From NCBI GenBank assembly GCA_964508715.1, contig CAZDUX010000013.1, positions 1-64,000 of the forward strand: a stretch of 64,000 bases of DNA, given 5' to 3'. Below, piece by piece: positions 1-8,162 of the stretch (positions within the stretch are counted from its first letter, which is position 1; the number at the start of each line of letters is the position of its first letter). Source of the DNA: JAKALX01 sp964508715 (GTDB lineage: Bacteria; Chloroflexota; Dehalococcoidia; Tepidiformales; Tepidiformaceae). The position numbers and the translations under genes are program-made. The notes under the pieces were generated by a model. That model saw only the letters and a list, made by a program, of their open reading frames with translations. It was not told the origin of the DNA and made no database searches.

Positions 1-839
1 ACGGCACGCTTCGTCACCAGGTTGAACACGTTGTTCGACCAGTTCTGAATCGTCGTGTACCGCACCCGCGCATTCTTCTTGACGATGATCTCGACGACCG
101 CACTGTGGAGCGAGTCCTCCGAATAGGTCGGTGCCGTGCACCCTTCCACGTAATGCACCTGGCTGCCCTCATCGGCGATGATCAGCGTCCGCTCGAACTG
201 CCCCATGCTCTGCGTATTGATCCGGAAGTAGGCCTGCAGCGGGATGTCCACCTTCACGCCCTTCGGCACGTAGATGTACGAGCCACCGCTCCACACGGCA
301 CTGTTCAGCGCCGCGTAACGGTTATCCGCAGGGGGCACGACAGTCCCGAAATACTCCTTGAATACATCCTCATGCTCTTTGAGCGCCTGGTCCGTGCTCA
401 GGAAGATAACGCCAAGCTTCTCGAGGTCCGACCGGATGTTGTGGTAAACCACCTCCGAGTCATACTGCGCACCGACGCCCGCCAGGTACTTCTTCTCAGC
501 TTCGGGAATACCCAGCTTGTCGAACGTATTCCGGATGTAGTCGGGCACATCGTCCCACGAACGCTCATCCTTGTCCGTCGCCCGGACAAAGTAGTGGATG
601 CTGTCGAAGTCGATCTCCTTCAGCATCTCGGAACCCCAAACGGGGTCCTCCTTCTTCATGAACGTCTTGAGCGCCTTCTGCCGGAACTCCCGCATCCACT
701 GCGGTTCATCCTTCAGCTCGGAGATCATGTCGACGATCTCGGGCGAAATACCCGGGTTCGCCTTGAAGAGGGCCTCTTCCTTGTCGAAGAAGCCGTACTT
801 GTAGGTATCGCTTCGAATAGACTCCGGCGCGGTCGTCAT
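1..839 (-). CDS. sufB: SufB, Fe-S cluster assembly scaffold (partial, 3' end off the left edge)
   Basis: Reading leftward from an ATG at 839, about 279 residues are visible and the frame is still open at base 1. The family is about 470 residues, so the C-terminal part, which carries the cluster-handling residues, is missing. SufB is the core of the SufBCD scaffold that builds Fe-S clusters in the cytoplasm using SufC ATPase energy. Visible family features are the N-terminal KYGFFDKEE-type start, the DVPDYIRNTFDKLGIPEAEKKYLAGVGAQYDSE stretch type (only short parts quoted: DYIRNTFDKLG, GVGAQYDSE), the SGGSYIYVPKGV block and the VEGCTAPTYS block. It lies 2 bases downstream of sufC in one operon. 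Identification is confident from these blocks and the context. Confidence 0.95.
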   Translation of the reverse strand, partial: MTTAPESIRSDTYKYGFFDKEEALFKANPGISPEIVDMISELKDEPQWMREFRQKALKTFMKKEDPVWGSEMLKEIDFDSIHYFVRATDKDERSWDDVPDYIRNTFDKLGIPEAEKKYLAGVGAQYDSEVVYHNIRSDLEKLGVIFLSTDQALKEHEDVFKEYFGTVVPPADNRYAALNSAVWSGGSYIYVPKGVKVDIPLQAYFRINTQSMGQFERTLIIADEGSQVHYVEGCTAPTYSEDSLHSAVVEIIVKKNARVRYTTIQNWSNNVFNLVTKRA

Positions 840-841
840 CT

Positions 842-1606
842 TCAGGCCCCCTTTGCCGCCAGCTCGGCCTCAATCTCGTCGTAGCCCGTGACTTCCAGCT
901 CTGCCGCCAGCTCGGGCCCGCCGGAACGGACGATCCGGCCATCGACCAGCACGTGGACGAACTGCGGCTTGATGTAGTTCAGCAGCCGCTGGTAGTGCGT
1001 GATCAGCAACAGCCCCATCTCCGGGTTCATGAGTGCATTGACGCCCTCGGCCACCGTCCGCAACGCGTCGATGTCCAGCCCCGAGTCCGTTTCGTCGAGC
1101 ACCGCGATGCTCGGCTGCAGCATTGCCATCTGGAGCATCTCCGCCCGCTTCTTCTCACCACCACTAAAGCCGTCGTTGACATAGCGGCGCGCAAAATCCT
1201 GGTCCACCTTGAGCAGATCCATCTTCCCGAAGAGCAACTCCCGGAACTCGCGGATCGGCACCTCCTGCCCGCGCCGCGCGTTCACCGCCTGGCGGAGGAA
1301 GTTCACCATCGTCACACCGGGCACGGCCACCGGGTACTGGAAGGCCAGGAAGAGGCCGAGCTTCGCCCGCTCATCCGGACGCATACCCAGGATCGGCTGC
1401 CCCTTGATGAGCACCTCTCCGTTCGTCACCGTGTAGTTCGGGTTGCCCATGAGCACGTTCGCTAGCGTGCTCTTGCCCGAACCGTTCGGACCCATGATCG
1501 CGTGTATTTCGCCCGCATCGATGCTCAACGAAAGACCCTTCAGGATCTCCTTGTCGCCGATGTTCGCGTGGAGATCCCGGATCTCCAGAAGCTTGGTGTT
1601 GCTCAT
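842..1606 (-). CDS. sufC: SufC, Fe-S assembly ABC ATPase
   Basis: This 254-residue ABC-type ATPase powers the SufBCD scaffold and, unlike most ABC ATPases, has no membrane partner. Walker A (GPNGSGKST) is at about residues 39-47. The signature GFSGGEKKRAE is near 145, in the SufC-specific form rather than LSGGQ. Walker B with VLDETDSGLD is near 168, and the switch histidine lies in LLITHYQRLL. Length matches the family. The start overlaps the stop of the upstream repressor gene by 4 bases, and sufB follows after 2 bases, so sufR-like, sufC and sufB are one transcription unit. sufD, sufS and sufU, if present, would lie outside the left edge. Confidence 0.97.
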   Translation of the reverse strand: MSNTKLLEIRDLHANIGDKEILKGLSLSIDAGEIHAIMGPNGSGKSTLANVLMGNPNYTVTNGEVLIKGQPILGMRPDERAKLGLFLAFQYPVAVPGVTMVNFLRQAVNARRGQEVPIREFRELLFGKMDLLKVDQDFARRYVNDGFSGGEKKRAEMLQMAMLQPSIAVLDETDSGLDIDALRTVAEGVNALMNPEMGLLLITHYQRLLNYIKPQFVHVLVDGRIVRSGGPELAAELEVTGYDEIEAELAAKGA

Positions 1607-2280
1607 CGCACTCCTCCCTGGACTTCGACTTCGATTTCAGTTGGTCCGATGACATCACCACGCCCGGACCGCGCGGTATGCACCAGGTACTCGCAGACCG
1701 GCGATCCATCGACGATCCGATTGAGTTGTTCGACGTTCAGCCCGAGCAGGAGCTCAATGGCTTTCCGCTCAGACTCGCATGGCAGCGACGAGATCTCCGC
1801 AGCCCTGAGATACGGGCAGGCATGGTTTACGAGGTGATAGCCGTCCGCCTCAGCGTGCCAGCTCTCGAGGATCCCATCCTCCTTCAAGCTCTCAGTGACA
1901 CTCACCACCAGCTTCTCGGGGTCGGTCTCGTCCGCATCAATCTGGTCACGATGCTTCTCCGCCAGCGATTCCGCCACACTGGTCATCACTTCCGATACAA
2001 CCTCATCGCGCTCACCGAGGCTCCGCAACATCCGTTCGAGCAAGCCCGCGTAAGCCTGTGGAATAGGCTGAATCGCGTCGCCCGTCGCCTGGTAGGCATA
2101 GTAGGGGCGGCCCGTTGCCTGCTTCACCGTCTTGACCTTGACCAGTCCATCGGCACGCAGGTGGTCGAGATGGCGCCGCACACCTGCCGGGGTAATCTGG
2201 AGCGCCTCGGCCAGCTCTTCGACTCGCACCTCGCGGTGGCGGACGATGTACTCGAGAATCCGTTCGCGCGTTCCCTGCAT
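1603..2280 (-). CDS. SufR-like Fe-S-sensing transcriptional repressor
   Basis: A protein of about 225 residues begins with a winged helix of DeoR/ArsR type (ERILEYIVRHREVRVEELAEAL, then ITPAGVRRHLDHL as the recognition helix). The C-terminal part has three cysteines spaced C-x12-C-x27-C, in HACPY, LPCES and VCEYL. With the longer start at 2301 these are residues 162, 175 and 203, nearly the same positions as the cluster-ligating cysteines of cyanobacterial SufR. SufR binds a Fe-S cluster and represses suf genes when clusters are plentiful. Being the first gene of the operon and overlapping sufC supports autoregulation of suf genes. The start is uncertain: ATG at 2280 or ATG at 2301, neither with a clear ribosome binding site. 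Confidence 0.85.
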   Translation of the reverse strand: MQGTRERILEYIVRHREVRVEELAEALQITPAGVRRHLDHLRADGLVKVKTVKQATGRPYYAYQATGDAIQPIPQAYAGLLERMLRSLGERDEVVSEVMTSVAESLAEKHRDQIDADETDPEKLVVSVTESLKEDGILESWHAEADGYHLVNHACPYLRAAEISSLPCESERKAIELLLGLNVEQLNRIVDGSPVCEYLVHTARSGRGDVIGPTEIEVEVQGGVR

Positions 2281-2348
2281 GCTCGTAGCATAGCGCAACA
2301 TGCAGGCTTTTTCTACTTTTTCGTTGCAAAAGTTCCCCTGTCAACAAT

Positions 2349-2363
2349 CTATACCGGGTATAG
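2349..2363. promoter_or_regulatory. Perfect palindrome, candidate SufR-type operator
   Basis: CTATACC-G-GGTATAG is a perfect 7+1+7 inverted repeat, 48-69 bases upstream of the possible repressor starts (2301 or 2280). A TTGACA hexamer on the minus strand (2340-2345) sits next to it. Self-regulated Suf repressors bind such dyads near their own promoter. Binding by this particular protein is inference. Confidence 0.55.
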
Positions 2364-2475
2364 TGTCCGCCATGCAACTCGAGTGGTGTACCTGGTGCCT
2401 GCCCGCAACATCCCGGGCGCCGTGGCTCGCCCTGTCGCGGAGGAACCCGCCAGCCATTCATCCCCCGCGTGTCGG

Positions 2476-3114
2476 CTATCGCGTGGCGTGCTCGTACACC
2501 TGTGCAATTCCCTCCAGCACGACATCCGCCAGTTCCAGGATGTTCTCGATGGCCTCCACCGCGTCTTCCGTGGAGAGCGCCGACTCTGTCGCAATCTGCG
2601 AGGCCGTCTCCTCCAGCGAACGCCGCAGGCTGTTGAACGTTGCCACCGCCGTCGTCAATCCGATATTCGATCCCACGAGCACACGCCCATACTCCCGCCC
2701 AATGGTCCGGGCGTCCTCAGTGAATCGCTCCTTCTTGGAGTCACTCGCGATGTAGCGGGCGAACAGGTCCACCATCTGCCGTCCCAGCAGCCGCATCCGG
2801 TCCCGCGCATCATCGGAGAACCCCTCGGTCACGTTCGATGCCTGCCCCGCACGACCCCGCATGAGCCTCCGCTTCACCCGCGCCAGCGCCAGGTCGCTTA
2901 TCCTGTCCGTGTCTCGCGTAGGTGCCGCGGGCATGTTCGCCACGATCTGGTGGAGGTCATCCTCGAGGATCCGCCGGTGTCCCCCCTTTGTGCGAAACGA
3001 CCGTACTTCGCCCGCATCGGCCCAGCGGCGAATGGTTGACTCGCTCACCCCGAGGAGTCCCGAGGCGGCGCCGAGGGTAAGCCATGTCTGCCGGCCGGTT
3101 GGCGATTCAGGCAC
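2476..3114 (-). CDS. Excisionase/MerR-type HTH regulator with helical C-terminal domain
   Basis: A 212-residue protein starting at a GTG, with GAGAGG about 8 bases upstream. Residues about 12-55 form a MerR/excisionase-type helix-turn-helix: LGVSESTIRRWADAGEVRSFRTKGGHRRI, of which STIRRWADAG and TKGGHRR are the diagnostic parts. This is the form seen in BldC and other small DNA-binding proteins. The rest (about 95-212) is all helical, with the pattern of an RsbR-N-like sensor or four-helix domain. It is probably a transcription factor, but ligand and targets are unknown. It is encoded between dinB and the suf operon on the same strand and has its own promoter at 3141-3169. Confidence 0.7.
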   Translation of the reverse strand: MPESPTGRQTWLTLGAASGLLGVSESTIRRWADAGEVRSFRTKGGHRRILEDDLHQIVANMPAAPTRDTDRISDLALARVKRRLMRGRAGQASNVTEGFSDDARDRMRLLGRQMVDLFARYIASDSKKERFTEDARTIGREYGRVLVGSNIGLTTAVATFNSLRRSLEETASQIATESALSTEDAVEAIENILELADVVLEGIAQVYEHATR

Positions 3115-3140
3115 GTGTCAAACCTCTCAAATTTGGCCGA

Positions 3141-3169
3141 ATCATTCCAAGCCCAACCGTGTCTGTCAA
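3141..3169 (-). promoter_or_regulatory. Sigma-70-type promoter of the HTH regulator
   Basis: On the minus strand TTGACA (3169-3164, perfect -35) is followed by a 17-base spacer and AATGAT (3146-3141, 4 of 6 to TATAAT). The predicted start of transcription is about 20 bases ahead of the GTG at 3114. This is one of the few canonical two-box promoters in the window. Confidence 0.65.
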
Positions 3170-3197
3170 CCGACCAGGGCATCCCGTGTCCCACGAC

Positions 3198-4379
3198 CTA
3201 TTCTCGCCGCTGCCAGCCGATTTCCGCCCCTCGTTTCACAACCGCGTCGCCGAACCGCTCGCGCAGGCTGCTCACCGCCTCTGCCAACTGGTCGGCCTCC
3301 GCGCTTTCACCCAGCCTGAGCTGCCGCGCGCGCTCCTGCAGGTTTGCTGCACCCAGCCCGATGAGCCGCACCGGCCGCTGCTCATTTTCGACCCACGCCC
3401 GTTCGAACAGGCCCGCCGCTGCCCGGAAGATCTCCCCGGCGAGTTCCACCGGTTGCCCCACCGTTATCGAACGGGTCAGCGTCTCGAACGGTGGGAACCG
3501 CAGCTTCAACGTGACCGTTCGGGCCGCCCTTCCCTGCCGCGCGAGGTCCGCCGAAACGCGCTCCGCCTGCCCAAGCAACACCGCCCGCAAGCGCTCACCC
3601 GATGGCTCGTCTTCGTCGAAGGTTAGTTCCCGGCTCACCGACTTCGACATGCCATGGCCCGCCAGCACAGGCGCCTCGTAGATGCCGAGCGCCCGCGCGT
3701 GGAGTTCACGCCCGTGCCGCCCGAACTTCGCTTCGAGCGCGCCCTGTGGAATCGCTGCCAGGTCGCCAATCGTTCGCACACCGATGCCGGCGAGCGCCGC
3801 TGCCGTCTTTGGTCCAACCATCGGCAACTCCCGAATGGCCCGCGGCGCAAAGAACGCGGCTTCCCCACCGGCAGGAACGACCACCAGTCCGTCGGGCTTT
3901 CCGGCGTCGCTCGCCACTTTCGAGACCAGCTTGTTCACCGAAACACCGACCGACGCCGTGATCCCGATCTCGTCGCTGACGCGCCGGCGAATGTCTGCTG
4001 CGATCGCCGCCGCATCCCCAAAGAGCAGTTCACTCCCGGCAACGTCGAGGTACGCCTCATCGGCGCCGGCCGGCTCAACCTTCGGCGTGTAATCGCGAAG
4101 GATCGCGTGGAACCGCCGTGAGGCATCGCTGTAGTACCGGTAGTCCGATGTCAGGAACACCGCCTGCGGGCAGAGCTGCTGTGCCCGCCCCACCGGCATC
4201 GCCGAGCGCACCCCGAACCGGCGTGCCTCGTAGCTGCACGTATTCACTACGCCGCGATTCCCGAGCCCGCCTGCAACTACCACGGGCTTCCCGCGCAACT
4301 CCGGATGCCGCAGCAGCTCCATCGACACGAAGAACGCGTCGAGATCCACATGGAGCACCGTCGCCTGCCGTTCGCTCAT
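3198..4379 (-). CDS. dinB: DNA polymerase IV (Y-family translesion polymerase)
   Basis: This 393-residue Y-family polymerase copies past damaged template bases in the cytoplasm. The first metal-binding Asp is in LHVDLDAFFVSME (Asp11, with Phe16 as likely steric gate). The second acidic pair is in AGADEAYLDV (Asp107, Glu108), where the usual Ser before DEA is replaced by Ala. A helix-hairpin-helix segment (LPMVGPKTAAALAGIG) lies near 190, and the little-finger domain fills the C-terminal third. No clear QL-x-LF beta-clamp motif is visible at the end. Length is normal. A TATAAT hexamer 8 bases before the ATG suggests a nearly leaderless message. Confidence 0.95.
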   Translation of the reverse strand: MSERQATVLHVDLDAFFVSMELLRHPELRGKPVVVAGGLGNRGVVNTCSYEARRFGVRSAMPVGRAQQLCPQAVFLTSDYRYYSDASRRFHAILRDYTPKVEPAGADEAYLDVAGSELLFGDAAAIAADIRRRVSDEIGITASVGVSVNKLVSKVASDAGKPDGLVVVPAGGEAAFFAPRAIRELPMVGPKTAAALAGIGVRTIGDLAAIPQGALEAKFGRHGRELHARALGIYEAPVLAGHGMSKSVSRELTFDEDEPSGERLRAVLLGQAERVSADLARQGRAARTVTLKLRFPPFETLTRSITVGQPVELAGEIFRAAAGLFERAWVENEQRPVRLIGLGAANLQERARQLRLGESAEADQLAEAVSSLRERFGDAVVKRGAEIGWQRRE

Positions 4380-4387
4380 CTGTTCGG

Positions 4388-4393
4388 ATTATA
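4388..4393 (-). promoter_or_regulatory. -10 element (TATAAT) of dinB
   Basis: A perfect TATAAT on the minus strand ends 8 bases before the ATG of the polymerase IV gene. There is no good -35 at 17 bases and no Shine-Dalgarno, so transcription would begin at or within two bases of the start codon. Confidence 0.5.
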
Positions 4394-4446
4394 GCGATGG
4401 GCAGCCCCGGCTCGTAACCGGTCGGCGAGCCTGCGAACGGGACCTG

Positions 4447-4890
4447 CTAACCCCGAAGCGTTCGGAGCTGGTTCGCGTGGTCTCCGAGATGGTACGCAAC
4501 CATCGCCACCATACCGCCCGGCGTCTGCTTTCCGAATCGCGGGTGCTCGATCTCAATCGCGAGCTGATCGTCGCTCAGGCCGTTCACCACGCCCATGAAC
4601 CCTGCCTGGGCCGCCTCGGTCGCAACGACCGCCTCGTCAACCGACGGGAGTTGCGGCTGCTGGATAGCGGGCCCTTCTGCCCCGACGATCCGCGCGATCC
4701 CGTTCGCGAAGTACAGGTTCGCGCTCGCGATGTGCTCGGCCACCTGCCGGGCACACCATGCCTCTTCGCCCTCGCCAGCCGCCGCCGGCTTCTGTTCCCA
4801 AACCGGGCCTGAAGCCTTGAGCTCAGCAAGGTACGTCGCGTACGCCGCGGACACGTCCTGCTTTAGTTCTGCCAGTGTCTTGTCAGCCAT
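4447..4890 (-). CDS. DinB/YfiT-fold protein (putative metal-dependent hydrolase family)
   Basis: A 147-residue protein (start ATG at 4890, preceded by GGGAGAAGG and GAAGAG purine tracts). It shows the four-helix DinB-superfamily layout, with WCARQVAEHIASANLYFANGI-type helix 2 (short part AEHIASANLY) and a conserved late His in YHLGDHANQLRTL. The DinB fold normally binds a metal through three histidines. Here H53-type (VAEH), H131-type (YH) and H135-type (DH) positions are candidates. Substrate is unknown; members include mycothiol- and bacillithiol-dependent transferases and DNA-damage-induced proteins. Neighbouring dinB is a different, unrelated protein despite the shared name. Confidence 0.75.
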   Translation of the reverse strand: MADKTLAELKQDVSAAYATYLAELKASGPVWEQKPAAAGEGEEAWCARQVAEHIASANLYFANGIARIVGAEGPAIQQPQLPSVDEAVVATEAAQAGFMGVVNGLSDDQLAIEIEHPRFGKQTPGGMVAMVAYHLGDHANQLRTLRG

Positions 4891-5456
4891 CTGCTCTTCG
4901 CCTTCTCCCTTACGGACGCGGCGCCGGTTTTCGGTGATTGAACTGGGGCCGCCCGCAACGCTCCTTGCGAGCTCCGGCCTCCAGGCTATCCAGCGGTCAT
5001 CGCGCCTCAGTGGGTCATATGTCGAAGGCGAAGTCTCCCCGAGAGCGTTGCAACGAGCAACGAGCTCTGCTCCGCCGGCCGAGGGCGAGCGTCCGGGTGC
5101 TTTCGACCGTCCGTCACCCGAGTCGGGCACTGGCAGTTATTTCAGTAAATGCCTGAGAAATATCCTGAACATGTTGAAACGTTAGGCTTCACGTTCCTTT
5201 TCGCTATGAAATCGCCTGCAGATACGCCCGGGAGTACCTCTGTGGGGCAGAAGGAAAGCCTCTCGACCCCGAGCAAGGCTGCTGACCCTCTTCCAGAAAC
5301 AGAGTGAAGGCATCCCCTGCATCGCAGCCAGCATCAATTGTTGTTGACACGAGCGCCATACCTCCGCACAATCCCCGCTCGATAGGTGGCATTAGCTACA
5401 TCTATCTTCCGGGAGATGCGCCCATGAAGGCACATCGGCAGCACGAGGGGGGAACC
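4891..5456. other. 566-base intergenic region
   Basis: This gap lies between divergent genes. It holds a locally AT-richer stretch (about 5130-5215), a bulged hairpin around ATTTCAG/CTGAGAAAT and the promoter at 5344-5372. Open frames crossing it lack support (no family match, unusual composition). I looked for T-box and other riboswitch signatures on both strands and found none. Confidence 0.5.
5344..5372 (+). promoter_or_regulatory. Sigma-70-type promoter of the peptide ABC operon
   Basis: TTGACA (5344-5349, perfect), 17-base spacer, CACAAT (5367-5372, 4 of 6). It would give a 5' leader of about 80 bases before the binding-protein ATG at 5457. Confidence 0.65.
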
Positions 5457-7154
5457 ATGGCAAGCGAATACTGGGATAGTTTTTGGGCAAAGCGCCGAAA
5501 CCGCCGGAGCTTTCTTGGCGGCGCGACTGCCGCAGGCGCCGGAGTGGCGGGCTTCGCGCTCGTTGGATGCGGCGGAGACGACGATAAAGGCGGCGGAGGC
5601 GGCGGCAAGGTAGCCGCCGACGCAACTGCGACCCCGACACCTCAACAGCCGACACAGCAGGCGAAAAACGGCGGTGTCTACAATACCGGCGCCACCGGTC
5701 CGTTTGCCGGCGTCGACCCGCACAACTCGGTGTACAACGGCGCAGCCATTGTCCCGAACGTCTACAACTACCTCATCCGCCGCCAGGTCGCGCCCGAGGC
5801 AGCCGAAAAGAAGGGCATCGTCTATGACCTCGCCGAGAGCCACAAGATGGAGGCTGACAACGTCACCTACACCTTCAAGCTCCGGACCAACGTCAAGATC
5901 GCTCCCAACAAGCATGGCGTACCCGAACGGCCACTCGATTCCGACGATGTCAAGGCCTCGTTCGACCGCATGGCCGACCCGAAGTCAGGCGCAAATGCCT
6001 TCCGCTTCTTCAACAACTGGGTCGATAAGTACGACGCTCCCGACAAGCAAACCTTCCGCGTCATCACGAAGAAGCCCTACGCCTGGACCGAGGCGTCCAT
6101 CGGCAGCAACCTCTTCGGTACGATCGTTCCCAAGGAGTGGCTCGCCAGCCCCGACCTCAAGAAGGACGCTGTCGGTGCCGGGCCATTCATGCTCAAGTCC
6201 ATCGCCGAGGGCCAGTCCTCACAGGTCGATCGCAACCCGAACTACTTCCGCACCGGCCTGCCGCACCTCGACTCCTGGGTGCTCAAGCTCTTCGCCGATC
6301 AGACCACTTACCGCACCGCGTTCCAGTCGGGCCAGATCGATGTCTATGCCCCGACTAACCACGACGAGTCGAATGAGCTCAAGAACGCCGACAAGACCAT
6401 CATCCAGTACTCCGACCCGAGTCTGAACTTCAATAGTTTCTGGATGAACGTCACCCAGAAACCGTGGGATGACCCACGTGTGCGACGCGCCGTCAACCTG
6501 GCGACCAATCGCAAAGAGTACATCGACATCATCGGTCATGGCGTCGGCGAGCCTATCGGCCCCATGACCTACGCCTTCAAGGAAGCGCTCTCCAAGGACG
6601 ACCTGGCGAAGGCCCAGCCGTTCGACGTCGCCCAGGCCAAGCAACTCTTCCAGCAGGCTGGCGTCACGAGCTTCAAGTTCTCCCACCCCACCAGCAGCAA
6701 CATGGTCGACTACGTCAACATCTTCGTTCGCCAGATGCAGGCTGCTGGCGTCACGGCCACCCCCGAACCACTTGATGCCGGTACCTGGCTCGCCGGCTAC
6801 TACGCCAGCAAGCTCTCCGCGAGCTTCTCGCTCAACCAGCAGTACATGGACCCCGACTTCGCCCTCCAGTGGTACCACAAGGGCGGAATCACCGGGAATG
6901 ACCACTACAGCACCGGCTGGACCGACCCCGACGTCGATGCAGCGATCGACAAGGCCGCAACGATCCTCGACGCCACCGAACGTACCAACGCTTACCACGA
7001 CGTGCAGAAGCTCATCCTCTCCAAGGACCCGGCCTTCTTCCCCACCTTCGGCCAGCGCGTCGAGGCTGTCGTGAAACCCTACGTCAAGAACTATCCCGCC
7101 GGGCTCGGTTCCTTCGGCTACCCGTTCAACGATATCTGGCTCGACAAGGCCTAG
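5457..7154 (+). CDS. ABC transporter substrate-binding lipoprotein, family 5 (peptide/nickel type)
   Basis: A 565-residue extracytoplasmic binding protein. The chosen ATG at 5457 follows a strong AGGGGGGAA; an upstream in-frame ATG at 5424 has no such site. The N-terminus has a twin-arginine motif (RRSFLGG, residues 16-22), a hydrophobic stretch and a lipobox ending at Cys38 (ALVGC), so it is probably Tat-exported and lipid-anchored. A Gly-rich and then Thr/Pro linker follows. The body shows family-5 features: Y-D-L-A-E-S-H-K early, VGAGPFMLKS, then DDPRVRRAVNLATNR. The family imports di- or oligopeptides, nickel chelates or other small solutes, and the substrate cannot be read from sequence. 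It is first in an operon with two permease genes. Confidence 0.93.
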   Translation: MASEYWDSFWAKRRNRRSFLGGATAAGAGVAGFALVGCGGDDDKGGGGGGKVAADATATPTPQQPTQQAKNGGVYNTGATGPFAGVDPHNSVYNGAAIVPNVYNYLIRRQVAPEAAEKKGIVYDLAESHKMEADNVTYTFKLRTNVKIAPNKHGVPERPLDSDDVKASFDRMADPKSGANAFRFFNNWVDKYDAPDKQTFRVITKKPYAWTEASIGSNLFGTIVPKEWLASPDLKKDAVGAGPFMLKSIAEGQSSQVDRNPNYFRTGLPHLDSWVLKLFADQTTYRTAFQSGQIDVYAPTNHDESNELKNADKTIIQYSDPSLNFNSFWMNVTQKPWDDPRVRRAVNLATNRKEYIDIIGHGVGEPIGPMTYAFKEALSKDDLAKAQPFDVAQAKQLFQQAGVTSFKFSHPTSSNMVDYVNIFVRQMQAAGVTATPEPLDAGTWLAGYYASKLSASFSLNQQYMDPDFALQWYHKGGITGNDHYSTGWTDPDVDAAIDKAATILDATERTNAYHDVQKLILSKDPAFFPTFGQRVEAVVKPYVKNYPAGLGSFGYPFNDIWLDKA

Positions 7155-7214
7155 ATCGGCCACGCCCCCAGCGAGGCGCTGGCACACGGAGATCCGAGAA
7201 CGAGGTGAAGGCCG

Positions 7215-8162
7215 ATGACGAGCTATATCATTCGCCGCGTTGCCCTCGCGGTGTTGATCCTCTGGCTCATATCCGTAGCGGTGTTCCTCTTGCTGCGTGT
7301 AGCCCCGGGCGACCCGGCACTGCTCCAGCAGGGGATCAACGCGACACCGGAGAAGATCGCCCAGGTCCATCGCGAGATGCACCTCGACGATCCATACATC
7401 GTCCAGTACGGGCGCTGGGTGCGAGACGTCGTCACCTTCGATTTCGGCCGCTCCCAGCTCACGCAGACGAACGTCTCCACCGAGTTCAACGCACGGCTTC
7501 CCGTCTCGGTCGAACTCATGGTGCTCACGCTCGCCTGGACGGTCCTCTTCGGCATCCCCTTCGGGACGATCTCCGCAATCTCCCGGAACTCCGCTCCCGA
7601 TTACCTCGTCCGCAGCTTCGCGGTCTTTGGGCTCTCGGTGCCGGCCTTCTGGGTTGCCACACTCGTCCTCATCATCCCCGCTCAACAGTGGGGGTACGCG
7701 CCCCCACTGAATGAGACAGTGAGCCTCTTCCACGACCCGTGGGGAAATATCCGCCAGTTCGGCCCGCCCTCAATCGTCCTCGCTCTCTCTTCGACTGCAG
7801 CGGTCATGCGGCTCACACGCTCGCAACTCCTCGAGGTTCTGCGTGCCGACTACGTCCGGACTGCTCGGGCCAAGGGCCTCAGCGGACGCATCGTCGTTCT
7901 CCGCCACGCCCTCCGTAACTCGCTCATCCCCGTGCTCACTGTGCTTGGGCTGCTCATGGGTAGCCTTCTCGGTGGCTCCGTCATCATCGAGCAGATCTTC
8001 AACCTCCGCGGCCTTGGTCAGTACATCTTCAGCTCGATCCTTCTCAAGGATTTCGCCGTCGTCCAAACGCTCGTGATGTTCACCGCCGGAGTCGCCGTCC
8101 TCATGAACCTCCTCGTTGATCTCACGTACGGGCTCCTCGACCCACGGATTAGGTACTTCTGA
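7215..8162 (+). CDS. ABC permease, DppB/OppB type
   Basis: A 315-residue integral membrane permease with six predicted segments. The ATG at 7215 has GAGGTGA upstream. The N-terminal SYIIRRVALAVLILWLISV helix and the ATPase-contact loop YVRTARAKGLSGRIVVLRHA (partial quote) are typical of the dipeptide/oligopeptide permease B subunit. It lies 60 bases after the binding protein and overlaps the next permease by one base (TGATG), which indicates translational coupling. Confidence 0.93.
   Translation: MTSYIIRRVALAVLILWLISVAVFLLLRVAPGDPALLQQGINATPEKIAQVHREMHLDDPYIVQYGRWVRDVVTFDFGRSQLTQTNVSTEFNARLPVSVELMVLTLAWTVLFGIPFGTISAISRNSAPDYLVRSFAVFGLSVPAFWVATLVLIIPAQQWGYAPPLNETVSLFHDPWGNIRQFGPPSIVLALSSTAAVMRLTRSQLLEVLRADYVRTARAKGLSGRIVVLRHALRNSLIPVLTVLGLLMGSLLGGSVIIEQIFNLRGLGQYIFSSILLKDFAVVQTLVMFTAGVAVLMNLLVDLTYGLLDPRIRYF

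Noticed and set aside
1678..3039. 453-residue plus-strand frame across the SufR-like and HTH genes
   Set aside because: Antisense to two recognisable regulators; composition and lack of motifs mark it as a shadow.
4447..5130. Longer 227-residue form of the DinB-fold protein
   Set aside because: The extra N-terminal 80 residues have no family match; the ATG at 4890 has a purine-rich binding site and gives the normal length.
4891..5200. T-box or other leader ahead of the DinB-fold gene
   Set aside because: No T-box bulge or core sequence on the minus strand; only generic stem-loops.
6219..7733. 504-residue frame antisense to the ABC binding protein
   Set aside because: GC-rich codon bias leaves long antisense frames open; no family features, while the plus strand has a clear lipoprotein and permease.
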